64,000 nucleotides of DNA from an uncultured Paracoccaceae bacterium (GCA_947503965.1 CANNFU010000008.1:1-64000), one strand, 5' to 3'. Counted from the first letter of the stretch, positions 9,559 to 18,358 are shown. Program-made: numbers and translations. Notes: generated from the sequence alone by a model not told the origin.

Positions 9559-10583
9559 TAATACGCCACCAGACTGCCCAGCAATGTTACCATCACCAGC
9601 ACCGAATCCAGCCCAAGCACCCCGATCCGGGGTTTGCGCCGCACGATCAGCCCGACAAGATAGATCGCCGTCACCGTGATCCCAAAGGCCAGGGCAAGAC
9701 TGACGGTCTGCGACGCCCCCTGCAAGATCGGCCCGCCCCGGTACAGAATATCTGCAGGAAACACCAAGACCAGCATGATCAAGTTGCTGCCAAAGATGTT
9801 CGAAATCGCCATGGTGTAAGCCCCGATGCGGGCCGCTGTGATGCTGGTGGTCAGTTCCGGTAGTGACGTGGCCGCCGCCAGCAGCGTGACGCCGACAAAG
9901 CTGGTGCCAAGCCCCGATTGCACTGCAATCCGTTCGGCCAGCACAACCAGCAGCAAGCCAAAAACCAAGATCGCGATGCAGGCGGCGATAGTTTGGAGTA
10001 TCAGGGCGCGATTGGACGTCGCACTATCGTCCCTGACGGCCAGAAACGGCTTTGCCTCGGGATCAGGAAGATCGACCGGGACCCAGTCGCTGGAGGCATC
10101 ATAACGCCGCAACAGCCAGATCGTGCCCGCATAGCACAGCGCGATAAAGGCGCTGCCGGGGCCGATCTGAAACAGCGCAACAGGTTCGCCCATCACCGTG
10201 ATGATCAGGGTGATCGACAGCAAAAGCACCAGCAGCGTGGCCTCAAGCGCGTGATTGGCCTTGCGTGGATAATTGGTAATAGCCCCTCGCGCCCAGAAAT
10301 CGGCCAGCCCAAGGATCGCCGTTTGCAGGGCAATCCCGCCAAAAAGATTATTCAGCACAAGGTTCTGCGCCTGACTGACGGCCGCCGATAGCGTCGTGGC
10401 GACCTCTGGCAAAGACGTCGCAAGTGACAACAGCAGCAGCCCCACCAGCGATTTAGCCAGATGAAACCGGTCGGCCAGCGCATCCGCCAGATAGGCCAGG
10501 CGCGCACCTGCAAACCAGACAACCGCTGCACAAAAGGCAAACAACAGCAGGCTGTTGGTCAGGGTTGTGTCCGGGATCATCAT
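9546..10583 (-). CDS. Sodium/calcium exchanger-type (CaCA) antiporter
   Basis: A 345-residue membrane protein with two homologous halves of about five helices. Each half has an alpha-repeat: LLLLSLATSLPEVATTLSA in the first and LLAAATSLPELTTSITA in the second, with the conserved acidic residue in the SLPE motif. It should exchange cations (Ca2+ with Na+ or H+) across the inner membrane. I start it at 10583 because the upstream ATG at 10631 lies within the FixK/FNR box; a clear ribosome site is not visible, so the start is uncertain. It is divergent from the CBS site-2 protease. Confidence 0.85.
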   Translation of the reverse strand: MMIPDTTLTNSLLLFAFCAAVVWFAGARLAYLADALADRFHLAKSLVGLLLLSLATSLPEVATTLSAAVSQAQNLVLNNLFGGIALQTAILGLADFWARGAITNYPRKANHALEATLLVLLLSITLIITVMGEPVALFQIGPGSAFIALCYAGTIWLLRRYDASSDWVPVDLPDPEAKPFLAVRDDSATSNRALILQTIAACIAILVFGLLLVVLAERIAVQSGLGTSFVGVTLLAAATSLPELTTSITAARIGAYTMAISNIFGSNLIMLVLVFPADILYRGGPILQGASQTVSLALAFGITVTAIYLVGLIVRRKPRIGVLGLDSVLVMVTLLGSLVAYYYVR

Positions 10584-10617
10584 TGGGTCGTTCTGCCGGA
10601 CATCTGGGCGGCGCGTT

Positions 10618-10631
10618 TTGACATTGCTCAA
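10618..10631. promoter_or_regulatory. FixK/FNR-type box
   Basis: TTGACATTGCTCAA, in the divergent gap between 10583 (exchanger) and 10683 (site-2 protease), 34 and 51 bases from the starts. Confidence 0.72.
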
Positions 10632-10682
10632 TCAGTTGTCTGATAGCTGCTGCTACGCTTGGCCCAAACAAGAGGCAGTGTG

Positions 10683-11822
10683 ATGTTCTCAAACGCGACA
10701 CGGTTGTTCGATCTGGGGGGATTTGAGATCAAGCTGGACCCCAGCTGGTTTCTGATTGCCGGGCTGATTACCTGGACCTTGGCGACTCAGTATTTTCCGG
10801 CCACTTTGCCGGGCCAGACCGGGGCGGTCTATCTGATGCTGGCGGTTGTCGCGATGCTGGGCTTCTTTGGATCTTTGCTGTTGCATGAGCTGGCCCATTC
10901 GGTGGTCGCCCGCCGGTTTGGTGTGGGGATCAAGGCAATTACCCTGTTTTTGTTTGGCGGTGTTGCAGAGCTTGAAAACGACCCCCCTTCGGCCCGGGCC
11001 GAGATGTGGATCGCCGTCGCTGGCCCCGCGATGAGCGTCGCACTCGGCTTTGCTTTCGGAGCGTTAAGCGGGTTGTTGCAGGCGATTGGTCTGCCCGCAG
11101 CAGGAACGATGGTTTTCGACTACCTTGCCACGATCAATGTGATCCTTGCCATTTTCAACCTCGTGCCCGCCTTTCCGATGGATGGGGGCCGGATTTTGCG
11201 CGCTTATCTGTGGCACCGCAATGGTGACGTGCTGCGCGCCACCAGAACGGCGGCACAAGCGGGACGGTTCTTTGGTTATGCCCTGATGGGGCTTGGTCTT
11301 TTGGCCGTGTTTCAGGGCGCGTTACCAGCCGGGCTTTGGTACATCCTGATTGGCTTTTTCGTGCTGGGGGCGGCCCGCTCGGCCTATCAGACCCAACTGA
11401 TGCAAACGGCGTTTGAAGGGAAAACAGTCGCGGCCATCATGATCCGCAATCCTGTGGTCGTCTCGCCCGAGATTACCCTGTCAGAGTTCGTCAATCAGGT
11501 CATGCTCAAGCATCGGATCAGTTTCGCCCCTGTCGTGGCCGATGGGGTTTTGATCGGACAGATCGACAAGGATGTTCTGGCCGCCATTGACCGCGATAAC
11601 TGGACCAGCACCCGTGTTGGTGATGTCTTTGCCGGGCTGGATGTGGCGGCGGTGATCCCGCCCGATATGTCGGTGCAAGATCTGTTGACCCAGATCGCCC
11701 AGACCGGGACGCGCAAGTTTCTTGTGGTGGCGGATCACAAGCTGCTGGGTGTCGTGACACTAGCCAATCTGATCGGGCATCTGCATTCTGCCGATGCAAC
11801 AACACAGGCACGGGTCTGGTAG
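10683..11822 (+). CDS. Site-2 protease (M50) with C-terminal CBS pair
   Basis: A 379-residue membrane metalloprotease homologue. The zinc motif HELAHSVVARRFG (about residues 68-80) and the second motif NLVPAFPMDGGRILRA (about 158-173) are both intact, so it should be active. Membrane segments fill residues 20-240; the last 130 residues form two CBS repeats that typically sense adenine nucleotides or related ligands. The start at 10683 follows AGAGGCAGTG. It could release a membrane-bound regulator or degrade membrane proteins; no substrate is encoded alongside. It ends three bases from the convergent antiporter gene. Confidence 0.85.
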   Translation: MFSNATRLFDLGGFEIKLDPSWFLIAGLITWTLATQYFPATLPGQTGAVYLMLAVVAMLGFFGSLLLHELAHSVVARRFGVGIKAITLFLFGGVAELENDPPSARAEMWIAVAGPAMSVALGFAFGALSGLLQAIGLPAAGTMVFDYLATINVILAIFNLVPAFPMDGGRILRAYLWHRNGDVLRATRTAAQAGRFFGYALMGLGLLAVFQGALPAGLWYILIGFFVLGAARSAYQTQLMQTAFEGKTVAAIMIRNPVVVSPEITLSEFVNQVMLKHRISFAPVVADGVLIGQIDKDVLAAIDRDNWTSTRVGDVFAGLDVAAVIPPDMSVQDLLTQIAQTGTRKFLVVADHKLLGVVTLANLIGHLHSADATTQARVW

Positions 11823-11824
11823 GA

Positions 11825-12985
11825 TCAAGCCCTGTCCTTTGTCCGCCGGATCGCCTTTAGCGTGGCAAAAGGCCCAAGGATTTCGAACACGACCGTCGTG
11901 CCAATCGTCAGCGCGATGATCTGTGGCCCCCAATCGGGAAAGCGTTGTGCTGCAATAAGCGCCATGCCGATCGCCACCCCGGCCTGGGGCAGAAGGGCAG
12001 CTCCGAACCACAGCCCTTCGCGTGCAGGCAAGCCTGCAATGCGCGCGCCGACCATCCCACCCATCACGCGGGCAATGGTCCGTAAGGCGACAAACGCCAA
12101 CCCGACCCCGCCCAGCGTCGCTGCCACGCCGATATCAAGCGAACCGCCTGCAAGGATGAAAAACAGCACGACAAAAGGCCATTGGATATGTTCGATCTCG
12201 TGAAAGGCCTTGGTGTGGTGGGCCGCCAGATTGACGATCACCGTGCCCACGACCATGCCGGCGATCAAAAATGACACCTCCAGCCACAGCGACATGCCCG
12301 CACACAAAAACACAAGGGCCAGTGCCTCAATCTGGAGCGGCTCGCCATCACGCAAGCGCCCCGTCAGCATCGCCGCAGGCCCGCCGATGATCAGCCCCAA
12401 TGCGATTGCGCCGCCGACTTCCCATGCGGCCTGCGACAGACCCGCCAGATCCTGATGCCCCTGCCACTGCGCCACGATCACCAGCACAAGGCTGAAGCCC
12501 AGCAGACCCCAGACATCGTCAATGGCCACAATGCCGCGCAATGTCTGGGTAAAACCGTTTTTGACCCCCGACTGAACGATCACATCACTGGTCGCCGCGG
12601 GCGCAGTTGCTGTTGCAATGGACGCCAGCAACAGCGCCAGACCGAAAGGCAGGCCCAAGACGGCCAACCCGAGACTGACAATCCCAAGTGTGCCCAACAC
12701 AATCGCCAGCGAAATTGCGATAATCGCCCGCCCATGCTGGCGCAGCGCATCGCGATGCAAGGCACTGCCCAGCAAAAAAGCCACCATCGTCAATGCTATG
12801 ACCGACAGGATGTCATACCACGCCTGCAATTCAGCCGGGATCAGATCAAATCCGGCCCCGCCCGCCGCCAGACCAATCAGCAAAAACAGGGTCACGCGCG
12901 GTAACCCTGTTTTGCGCGACAGAATATCGGCAATCAGACCGCCCAGAAACAATGCGCCCAGGGCGATCAGAGAGGCAGGCTGCAC
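11825..12985 (-). CDS. CPA2-type cation:proton antiporter
   Basis: A 386-residue membrane protein with about twelve hydrophobic segments and the family core around SIATATAPAATSDVI and VAIDDVWGLLGFSL. It has the membrane domain of Kef/CPA2 Na+(K+)/H+ antiporters but no C-terminal RCK domain, so regulation by nucleotides is not built in. The start is a GTG at 12985, only five bases after the stop of the small lipoprotein gene, so the two form an operon. The likely promoter, including two FixK/FNR boxes at 13202 and 13228, lies upstream of the lipoprotein. Confidence 0.85.
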   Translation of the reverse strand: MQPASLIALGALFLGGLIADILSRKTGLPRVTLFLLIGLAAGGAGFDLIPAELQAWYDILSVIALTMVAFLLGSALHRDALRQHGRAIIAISLAIVLGTLGIVSLGLAVLGLPFGLALLLASIATATAPAATSDVIVQSGVKNGFTQTLRGIVAIDDVWGLLGFSLVLVIVAQWQGHQDLAGLSQAAWEVGGAIALGLIIGGPAAMLTGRLRDGEPLQIEALALVFLCAGMSLWLEVSFLIAGMVVGTVIVNLAAHHTKAFHEIEHIQWPFVVLFFILAGGSLDIGVAATLGGVGLAFVALRTIARVMGGMVGARIAGLPAREGLWFGAALLPQAGVAIGMALIAAQRFPDWGPQIIALTIGTTVVFEILGPFATLKAIRRTKDRA

Positions 12986-12990
12986 CCCGT

Positions 12991-13137
12991 TTAGCCCAAG
13001 GTCGGCACGGCGCAGTCTGCCGCATCAAGTGTCAGCACAGGATCACCAGGTTCGCATTCTTCGCCAGAGACGGGATAGCGATCCTGGGCTGCGCAACTGG
13101 CGAGGAAGATCAGGGCAATCAGGGGGACAAATTTCAT
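12991..13137 (-). CDS. Small 48-residue lipoprotein
   Basis: A very short gene with a convincing lipoprotein signal: MKF, a hydrophobic stretch, and the lipobox LASC with Cys15 as the predicted lipidation site. The mature part is about 34 residues and contains two further cysteines in EECEPGD and ADCAVP, possibly a disulfide. AGAGGTCC precedes the ATG by a suitable distance. It overlaps no other gene and sits five bases ahead of the antiporter start. Two FixK/FNR boxes lie upstream. No homologue comes to mind; coding is supported by signal peptide, ribosome site and operon position rather than by family membership. Confidence 0.7.
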   Translation of the reverse strand: MKFVPLIALIFLASCAAQDRYPVSGEECEPGDPVLTLDAADCAVPTLG

Positions 13138-13201
13138 AGCGGACCTCTGTGTTAGCTGTTGATAGATGCGTCCAAACTATCGCGTTGCGGTCTTTGCCAG
13201 A

Positions 13202-13215
13202 TTGATGTTTGTCAA
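13202..13215. promoter_or_regulatory. FixK/FNR-type box 1 of a tandem pair
   Basis: TTGATGTTTGTCAA keeps both TTGA and TCAA halves. It lies 64 bases from the lipoprotein start at 13137 and 60 from mlaE at 13276. Confidence 0.75.
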
Positions 13216-13227
13216 AGTGACCGACCA

Positions 13228-13241
13228 TTGACCTTAATCAA
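13228..13241. promoter_or_regulatory. FixK/FNR-type box 2 of a tandem pair
   Basis: TTGACCTTAATCAA, 26 bases centre to centre from the first box, 34 bases before the mlaE start. It could act as a second activator site or repress one of the two divergent promoters. Confidence 0.75.
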
Positions 13242-13275
13242 CACGTCCAAGGCAGACGGTGCGTAAGACATTACC

Positions 13276-14403
13276 ATGAATAAACGCGACCCCGGTGCCA
13301 TGACCCAGACCAACCGCCCGCAAATATCCCTTTCTGACGGGGTGTTTGTGTTGCAGGGCGATTTGCTGATCGGCACCATCGAAGACCTGAACATGTCGCA
13401 GGGCGTAGCCCAGACCATCGACCTGAGCGGGGTCGGCCAGTTCGACACTGCGGGCGCATGGGCGGTCGTGAGACTGGAACGCCGTCTGCAAGCCGCCGGG
13501 ATTACCCCGCAGATCGTCGGAGCAAGCGCGCTGCAACAGGATCTGCTGGCCACATTGCGCCAGCACATGCCAGAAGATGACACCGTCGCGGTGGTGTCTG
13601 TCAGTCTCAGCGACCGGCTGGAACAGTTGGGCCGCAAGACAGCGGCGGCCCTGCGCGAAATGCTTTCCATGGTCGGATTTCTGGGCCGGGTCGTTGCAAC
13701 TATTGGCGGGCTCATCCTGCGTCCGGGCCGTATCCGCTGGACCGCGATCGTGCATCACATGCAGCAGGTCGGGCTGAACGCCGTGCCCATCGTATCGCTG
13801 ATGGCGTTTCTGATTGGTGTCGTGCTGGCGTTTCAGGGGGCGGCACAGCTGCGCCAGTTCGGGGCAGAGGTTTTTGTTGTCGATCTGATCGCCATCTCGA
13901 TCCTGCGCGAACTGGGCATCCTTTTGACCGCGATCATTGTGGCCGGGCGGTCGGGGTCTGCCTTTACCGCCGCCATAGGGTCCATGAAAATGCGCGAGGA
14001 AATCGACGCCATGCGCACCCTTGGCCTTGATCCGATCGAGGTGCTGGTCGCACCGCGCGTTATTGCCCTCATTCTGATGCTGCCGGTTTTGGGCATCATC
14101 GCGAATTTTGCCGGATTGTTGGGCGGGGCGATCATGTCGTGGATTGAACTGGGCGTTTCACCGGGGGTGTTCCAATCGCGTTTGGTCAGCAATACCGGCG
14201 TCTGGCACTTTGGCGTTGGGCTGATCAAGGCGCCGTTCTTTGCGCTGATCATTGGGATTGTAGGGTGTTTTGAAGGGATGCAGGTGGGTGGCGATGCGGA
14301 ATCGCTGGGGCGTCTGACCTCAACTTCAGTGGTCCTGTCGATCTTTCTGGTGATCGCGGCTGATGCGATGTTTTCCATCTTCTTTGCGATCATGGGGGTC
14401 TGA
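13276..14403 (+). CDS. MlaE-family ABC permease with N-terminal STAS domain
   Basis: A 375-residue protein. Residues about 15-105 form a STAS/MlaB-like domain (IDLSGVGQFDTAGAWAV), and the rest is an MlaE permease with the conserved cytoplasmic segment GSMKMREEIDAMRTLGLDPI and about five membrane helices. In the E. coli system MlaB is a separate protein; here it is fused to the permease. The complex moves phospholipids or related lipids between the two membranes. It heads an operon with an ATPase, an MCE protein and a lipoprotein. Two FixK/FNR boxes lie upstream. Confidence 0.9.
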   Translation: MNKRDPGAMTQTNRPQISLSDGVFVLQGDLLIGTIEDLNMSQGVAQTIDLSGVGQFDTAGAWAVVRLERRLQAAGITPQIVGASALQQDLLATLRQHMPEDDTVAVVSVSLSDRLEQLGRKTAAALREMLSMVGFLGRVVATIGGLILRPGRIRWTAIVHHMQQVGLNAVPIVSLMAFLIGVVLAFQGAAQLRQFGAEVFVVDLIAISILRELGILLTAIIVAGRSGSAFTAAIGSMKMREEIDAMRTLGLDPIEVLVAPRVIALILMLPVLGIIANFAGLLGGAIMSWIELGVSPGVFQSRLVSNTGVWHFGVGLIKAPFFALIIGIVGCFEGMQVGGDAESLGRLTSTSVVLSIFLVIAADAMFSIFFAIMGV

Positions 14404-14405
14404 TC

Positions 14406-15182
14406 TTGGCAGATGATCCGATCATCAGCGTGCGCGGCCTTGTGAACCGCTTTGGTACGCATACGGTGCATGATGGGCTCGACCTTGATGTGCGCCGGGG
14501 TGAGATCATCGGCATAGTCGGTGGTTCTGGCACGGGCAAATCGGTGCTGCTGCGCGCGGTTGTGGGGCTTTTGAAACCCGCCGAGGGGCAGATCACCGTC
14601 TTTGGTGAAAGCGTGCGTGATACCAGCGCTGCCGATTATCGCCGCCTGCGCCGCCGCTGGGGCGTGATGTTCCAGGATGGCGCGCTGTTTTCATCGCTCA
14701 ACGTGCAGCAAAATGTCGAAGCCCCAATGCGCGAGCAGCTGGATCTGTCGGATGAAACGCGTGAAGCCTTGGCGGCGATCAAGGTGCGGATGGTGGGCCT
14801 GCCTGACCATGCGCTGCAAAAGATGCCGTCGGAATTGTCAGGGGGCATGCGCAAGCGGGCTGGTTTTGCCCGTGCGATTGCGCTGGACCCCGAGATCGTG
14901 TTTCTCGATGAACCGACGGCGGGTCTTGACCCCATCGGCGCCGCTGCCTTTGATACCCTGACCGCCCAGTTGCGCCGCGCGCTGGGGCTGACGGTGTTTC
15001 TGGTTACACATGACCTTGATAGTCTGCATGCGATCTGTGACCGTATTGCCGTACTGGCCGAGGGCCGGGTTCTGGCGACAGGCACAATGGCCGAAATGCA
15101 GGATGTCGATCACCCTTGGGTGCAGGCCTATTTCAAAGGCCCCCGCGCCCGTGCCGCCATTGCCCAAAAGGAAACGCTCTGA
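14406..15182 (+). CDS. MlaF-type ABC transporter ATPase
   Basis: A 258-residue ATPase with Walker A GGSGTGKSV, signature LSGGMRKRAGFARAIALD (the MRKR form is characteristic of MlaF), Walker B VFLDEPTAGLDP and switch region THDLDSLHAI. It starts with TTG two bases after the permease stop, preceded by GGGGGT, and its TGA overlaps the ATG of the MCE protein. It supplies ATP hydrolysis to the MlaE-type permease. Confidence 0.9.
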   Translation: MADDPIISVRGLVNRFGTHTVHDGLDLDVRRGEIIGIVGGSGTGKSVLLRAVVGLLKPAEGQITVFGESVRDTSAADYRRLRRRWGVMFQDGALFSSLNVQQNVEAPMREQLDLSDETREALAAIKVRMVGLPDHALQKMPSELSGGMRKRAGFARAIALDPEIVFLDEPTAGLDPIGAAAFDTLTAQLRRALGLTVFLVTHDLDSLHAICDRIAVLAEGRVLATGTMAEMQDVDHPWVQAYFKGPRARAAIAQKETL

Positions 15183-16360
15183 TGGAAACCCGCGCACATT
15201 TTATCATGATCGGGCTGTTTACCATTCTTGGCATCCTTGGTGGGCTTGGCTTTTTCTTGTGGCTGGCCAGTGTGCAGATTGATCGGCAGTATGCGCAATA
15301 CGGGGTGCTGTTCGAAAACGTCTCGGGGTTGGATCAGTCTGCGGACGTGCTGTTCAACGGGGTCGCCGTGGGCAGCGTGACGAGTATCCGGATTTGGGAA
15401 AATGACCCCAGCAAAGCCTATGTCGCCATCGAAATCGACGCCACCACGCCAGTGGCCATCGACACGATTGCGCGGTTGGAATCACAAGGCGTGACCGGGG
15501 TCGCCTATATCGCCTTGTCTGGCGGATCACCGGGTGCCGCGCTGTTGACGCCGGAACCAACCGGGCCGCCGATCATCCCATCGCGCCAATCATCGTTTCA
15601 GTCGCTGGTCAGCAGCGCCCCGGAATTGATCGAGGATGCATCCAGCATCATCGCGCAGCTGCAAGAGCTGACAGGCCAGGAAAATCGGGACCATGTGCGC
15701 AGTATTCTTGAAAACGTGGATAATGCCACCGCAGGGCTGGAAGAGGCCTTGTCCGACTTTTCTGATATTTCTGAGACATTGCGCGCGGCCACTGATCAGG
15801 TGACAGGGTTTATCGCAGGTTTCGAAGGTGTGGGTGCCGCCAGCAAGGAAACGCTCGCGGCCGCCGATCAATCCTTTGCGACCATCACCGAAACGTTTGA
15901 GAATGCCAATGCGGCCATTGATACGCTGGCCCCCGCGATAGAGCAGGCAAACGCGGCCATCGCGTCAATCAACACACTGATTGCAGAGGACTTTGCCCCG
16001 CTTGCCGGTGATCTGCGCAGAACGTTGGGCAACGCCGATCAGGCCTTTATCCGCGCGGATGAGGTCATGGCCACAGACCTTGGCCCTGCCGTGGCCGATG
16101 CCCGCGCGGCGTTAAGCGATCTGGCCAATGCGGTCGATGCGGTGACGTCGGATGTGCCTGCCATCATGGCGGATCTGCGCGCCGGCGTGGCCGAGGCCCG
16201 CAGCGCGATTGCCGCCGCTGCCCCCGGCATGCGTGATTTCGGCCAGTTGGGCGGCGAAGCACGCGCAGCTATCGCGGCCTTCAACGATCTGATCCGCCGT
16301 TTGGCGCAGGACCCATCGGGGTTCTTGCTAGACAACCGTGTCCCCGAGTATCGGAGGTAG
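15182..16360 (+). CDS. MlaD/MCE-domain lipid-binding protein
   Basis: A 392-residue protein with one N-terminal membrane helix (about residues 8-29) and a single MCE domain (about 35-120, containing FENVSGLDQSADVLFNGV and GVTGVAYIALSGG). A long Ala-rich helical region follows to the C-terminus, probably forming a periplasmic barrel or needle in the hexamer. It should bind lipid and connect the inner-membrane complex to outer partners. It is longer than E. coli MlaD (about 180 residues) and resembles Mce/PqiB-type lengthened forms. Start and stop are tightly packed with neighbours. Confidence 0.88.
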   Translation: METRAHFIMIGLFTILGILGGLGFFLWLASVQIDRQYAQYGVLFENVSGLDQSADVLFNGVAVGSVTSIRIWENDPSKAYVAIEIDATTPVAIDTIARLESQGVTGVAYIALSGGSPGAALLTPEPTGPPIIPSRQSSFQSLVSSAPELIEDASSIIAQLQELTGQENRDHVRSILENVDNATAGLEEALSDFSDISETLRAATDQVTGFIAGFEGVGAASKETLAAADQSFATITETFENANAAIDTLAPAIEQANAAIASINTLIAEDFAPLAGDLRRTLGNADQAFIRADEVMATDLGPAVADARAALSDLANAVDAVTSDVPAIMADLRAGVAEARSAIAAAAPGMRDFGQLGGEARAAIAAFNDLIRRLAQDPSGFLLDNRVPEYRR

Positions 16361-16364
16361 TCTG

Positions 16365-16973
16365 ATGCAACTGTCCCGCCGCCTTTTCATCCTTGGCCTG
16401 TTTGCCTTGCCCGGTTGTAGCGCGCTTGAGCTGCTCAGCCCGTCAGGCGATGTCCGCGATGTCTATGAATTGCGGCCCATCAGCCTGCCTGCGCAGACCA
16501 CGCGATCTGCGCGCAGCATGATGGTGCTGTCGCCTGCCGCCCCCGCGGCGATCACCACCGATCGCATCCTGATCAGGCAAGACCCCCTGGCCGTCACCTA
16601 TCTGCCCGATGCCAGTTGGTCGGACAGTGTGCCCGATATGATGCAATCGGTGCTGATCCGGTCGCTGGCCTCGGCCGGGCGTATCGGTTTTGTCGGGGGC
16701 CAAGGGTCCGGGCCAGTGCCCGATACCGTGCTTTTGACGCGGATTGATGCGTTTGAGGTGGCAGTGCTGGACGACGGGCGCTTTGAAGCACGCATTTCGA
16801 TGGAATTGACTGTCCTGCGGGACCGTGATCAGCGCGTGTTGGGCACACGGCGCTTTGCAAGTGACCTATCACTGGCCGATGATCAGGCCCGCACTATTGC
16901 GCGTGCCTTCCAGCAACTGCTGGATGCTATACTGCCAGAGGCCGGGACATGGGTTCTGGCACGCAGTGGCTAG
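16365..16973 (+). CDS. ABC transport auxiliary lipoprotein (PqiC/DUF330-like)
   Basis: A 202-residue protein with a signal peptide and lipobox LPGC (cysteine at about residue 19), starting at 16365 after CGGAGG. The mature domain resembles the ABC-type transport auxiliary component family that accompanies MCE systems, seen in YELRP near the start, IRQDPLAVTYLPDASWSDS, and a C-terminal AFQQLLDAIL helix. It should be anchored in the outer or inner membrane and work with the MlaD-like protein. It is the last gene of the operon; the next gene converges on it. Confidence 0.82.
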   Translation: MQLSRRLFILGLFALPGCSALELLSPSGDVRDVYELRPISLPAQTTRSARSMMVLSPAAPAAITTDRILIRQDPLAVTYLPDASWSDSVPDMMQSVLIRSLASAGRIGFVGGQGSGPVPDTVLLTRIDAFEVAVLDDGRFEARISMELTVLRDRDQRVLGTRRFASDLSLADDQARTIARAFQQLLDAILPEAGTWVLARSG

Positions 16974-16979
16974 TTGGGA

Positions 16980-17333
16980 TCACGCTTTGACATGGACACA
17001 TTGCGCAATAAACCGGCGCAGCATGTCTTTATCAAACTCTCGGCCGGGACTGATCTCAATATGTTTGCTGGGTTTGCCTGATCCGATCAAGACGCCGTCG
17101 GTATCGGTCAGCATGTCGTAGCGCAGAAAGCCGAAATTGGCGTGGTTCTTGGCCCCGAAGATATAGATAACAGGCACACCATGGGCATTAAGAAACACCG
17201 GCACGCCAAATTCCATGCGCTCGGTGGCGTCTGGCAATTCATCATGGATGAAGGCCCGCAGCTTTTTCAGAAGGTCACCAACGGGCCCAGTGTGGTCTTC
17301 GATGTATTCATCCGTGTTTTGATATTTGGGCAT
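16980..17333 (-). CDS. DUF1801 family protein
   Basis: A 117-residue soluble protein with the SRPBCC-like DUF1801 features: a central MEFGVPVF, YIFGAKNHANFGFLRYDML, and GSGKPSKHIEI. Proteins of this family have no settled function. The ATG at 17333 with an upstream AGAGGTC fits the start of homology; the long upstream extension is not coding. It lies 100 bases downstream of the DUF2267 gene on the same strand, so it is probably in the same transcript, with the FixK/FNR box at 17923. Confidence 0.8.
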   Translation of the reverse strand: MPKYQNTDEYIEDHTGPVGDLLKKLRAFIHDELPDATERMEFGVPVFLNAHGVPVIYIFGAKNHANFGFLRYDMLTDTDGVLIGSGKPSKHIEISPGREFDKDMLRRFIAQCVHVKA

Positions 17334-17433
17334 ATTGCAAGACCTCTGTCGGGTCGAAAGGCTGCGCGGAATGGGTACGTGATCCAAACCACGCCAGCAG
17401 GCGCCGGGCCTTTGGGTTCCTGTGATCCATCGT

Positions 17434-17862
17434 TTAGGGAGCGGGCCACAAATCCCGCAGCTCTTGCGGCAGGCAAGCGCGGACGTCTTCAACCTCGCCG
17501 CGTGAAATGCGGGCGTTGATCACATTAAACACCGCCTTGATGTCCGCTGCCCCCCGATAGTCGATCACCTCGCCTATCTTTTCGTCCACGGCGCTGATAA
17601 ATTCAGCCGCATGGCGTTCATGAACGGGTGTCTTTTTGGGCTGCCAGCCTTCAAAGAACATGCCGCGCAGGATCAGCGGCAGCTGTGCGGAAAACTGGGC
17701 CATCTCATTGACCGGCAGATGATCACGAATTTTACCAAGGGCAATGCGCAGCAGGCGCAGCACTTCGCGTTCATTGCCCCAGCCGGTGCGCCCGGCCAGA
17801 TCATTGACCCATTCATGGGCTTCGTGGTTGGTCCGTTCGAAAACGTGGATCATACGTGTCAT
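17434..17862 (-). CDS. DUF2267 domain protein
   Basis: A 142-residue soluble helical protein of the DUF2267 family, recognisable by HEWVNDLAGRTGWGNEREVL, LPLILRGMFFEGW and VFNVINARISRGEVEDVRA, ending in LPQELRDLW. The biochemical role is unknown; such proteins often accompany stress or anaerobiosis genes. It is divergent from the gene at 17997, with a FixK/FNR box exactly between them (60 bases from each start). Confidence 0.82.
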   Translation of the reverse strand: MTRMIHVFERTNHEAHEWVNDLAGRTGWGNEREVLRLLRIALGKIRDHLPVNEMAQFSAQLPLILRGMFFEGWQPKKTPVHERHAAEFISAVDEKIGEVIDYRGAADIKAVFNVINARISRGEVEDVRACLPQELRDLWPAP

Positions 17863-17922
17863 TGGCCGCTCCTTTGCAGATGGATCTTTGGTTTTGTGTT
17901 AGACCAATCCGCGCGGACGGGA

Positions 17923-17936
17923 TTGACGAAAATCAA
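17923..17936. promoter_or_regulatory. FixK/FNR-type box
   Basis: TTGACGAAAATCAA, with intact TTGA and TCAA halves, placed symmetrically 60 bases from both divergent starts (17862 and 17997). Confidence 0.8.
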
Positions 17937-17996
17937 AGTGCCAGGTGGACAACTTGCTACCGATTGGGTCATGGATGGTGAGAAAGGAAGTGACAC

Positions 17997-18356
17997 ATGA
18001 AGGATCCTGAACTGGACGTTCTGATCAAGGAACTGGAGACCACACGCGACATGAGCGTTGCCGACTTTGATGGGGTGGTGCATGCGCTGGCATTCCTGTT
18101 TCCCGATATAGCACTTCCCAAGGCTGACCGGATCAGTGGCACGGACGAGGCCATGCTGATCGCCGATGCGGCCTATCCTAACTGGTCGGTGCATATCCGG
18201 GGCCGGGCCAATGATCGCGATGGCCATTGGCACTGCACCTTGCGCAAAAGCGACAGTCATGACAGCGATGCTGCCATCGGGACGGGCCGCGCGCCTGTGC
18301 TGGGACAGGCCATATTGGCGGCGGTAATCAGGCTGGCGATGGTGTTAAAGAAGTAA
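17997..18356 (+). CDS. Hypothetical 119-residue protein upstream of PfkB kinase
   Basis: A soluble acidic protein beginning MKDPELDVLIKELETT, with no signal peptide or membrane segment. A central stretch PNWSVHIRGRANDRDGHWHC resembles the short beta-rich phage ABA-sandwich type proteins, but this is weak. It is followed two bases later by the PfkB gene, so they are cotranscribed, and a FixK/FNR box precedes it. Function unknown. Confidence 0.72.
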   Translation: MKDPELDVLIKELETTRDMSVADFDGVVHALAFLFPDIALPKADRISGTDEAMLIADAAYPNWSVHIRGRANDRDGHWHCTLRKSDSHDSDAAIGTGRAPVLGQAILAAVIRLAMVLKK

Positions 18357-18358
18357 CT

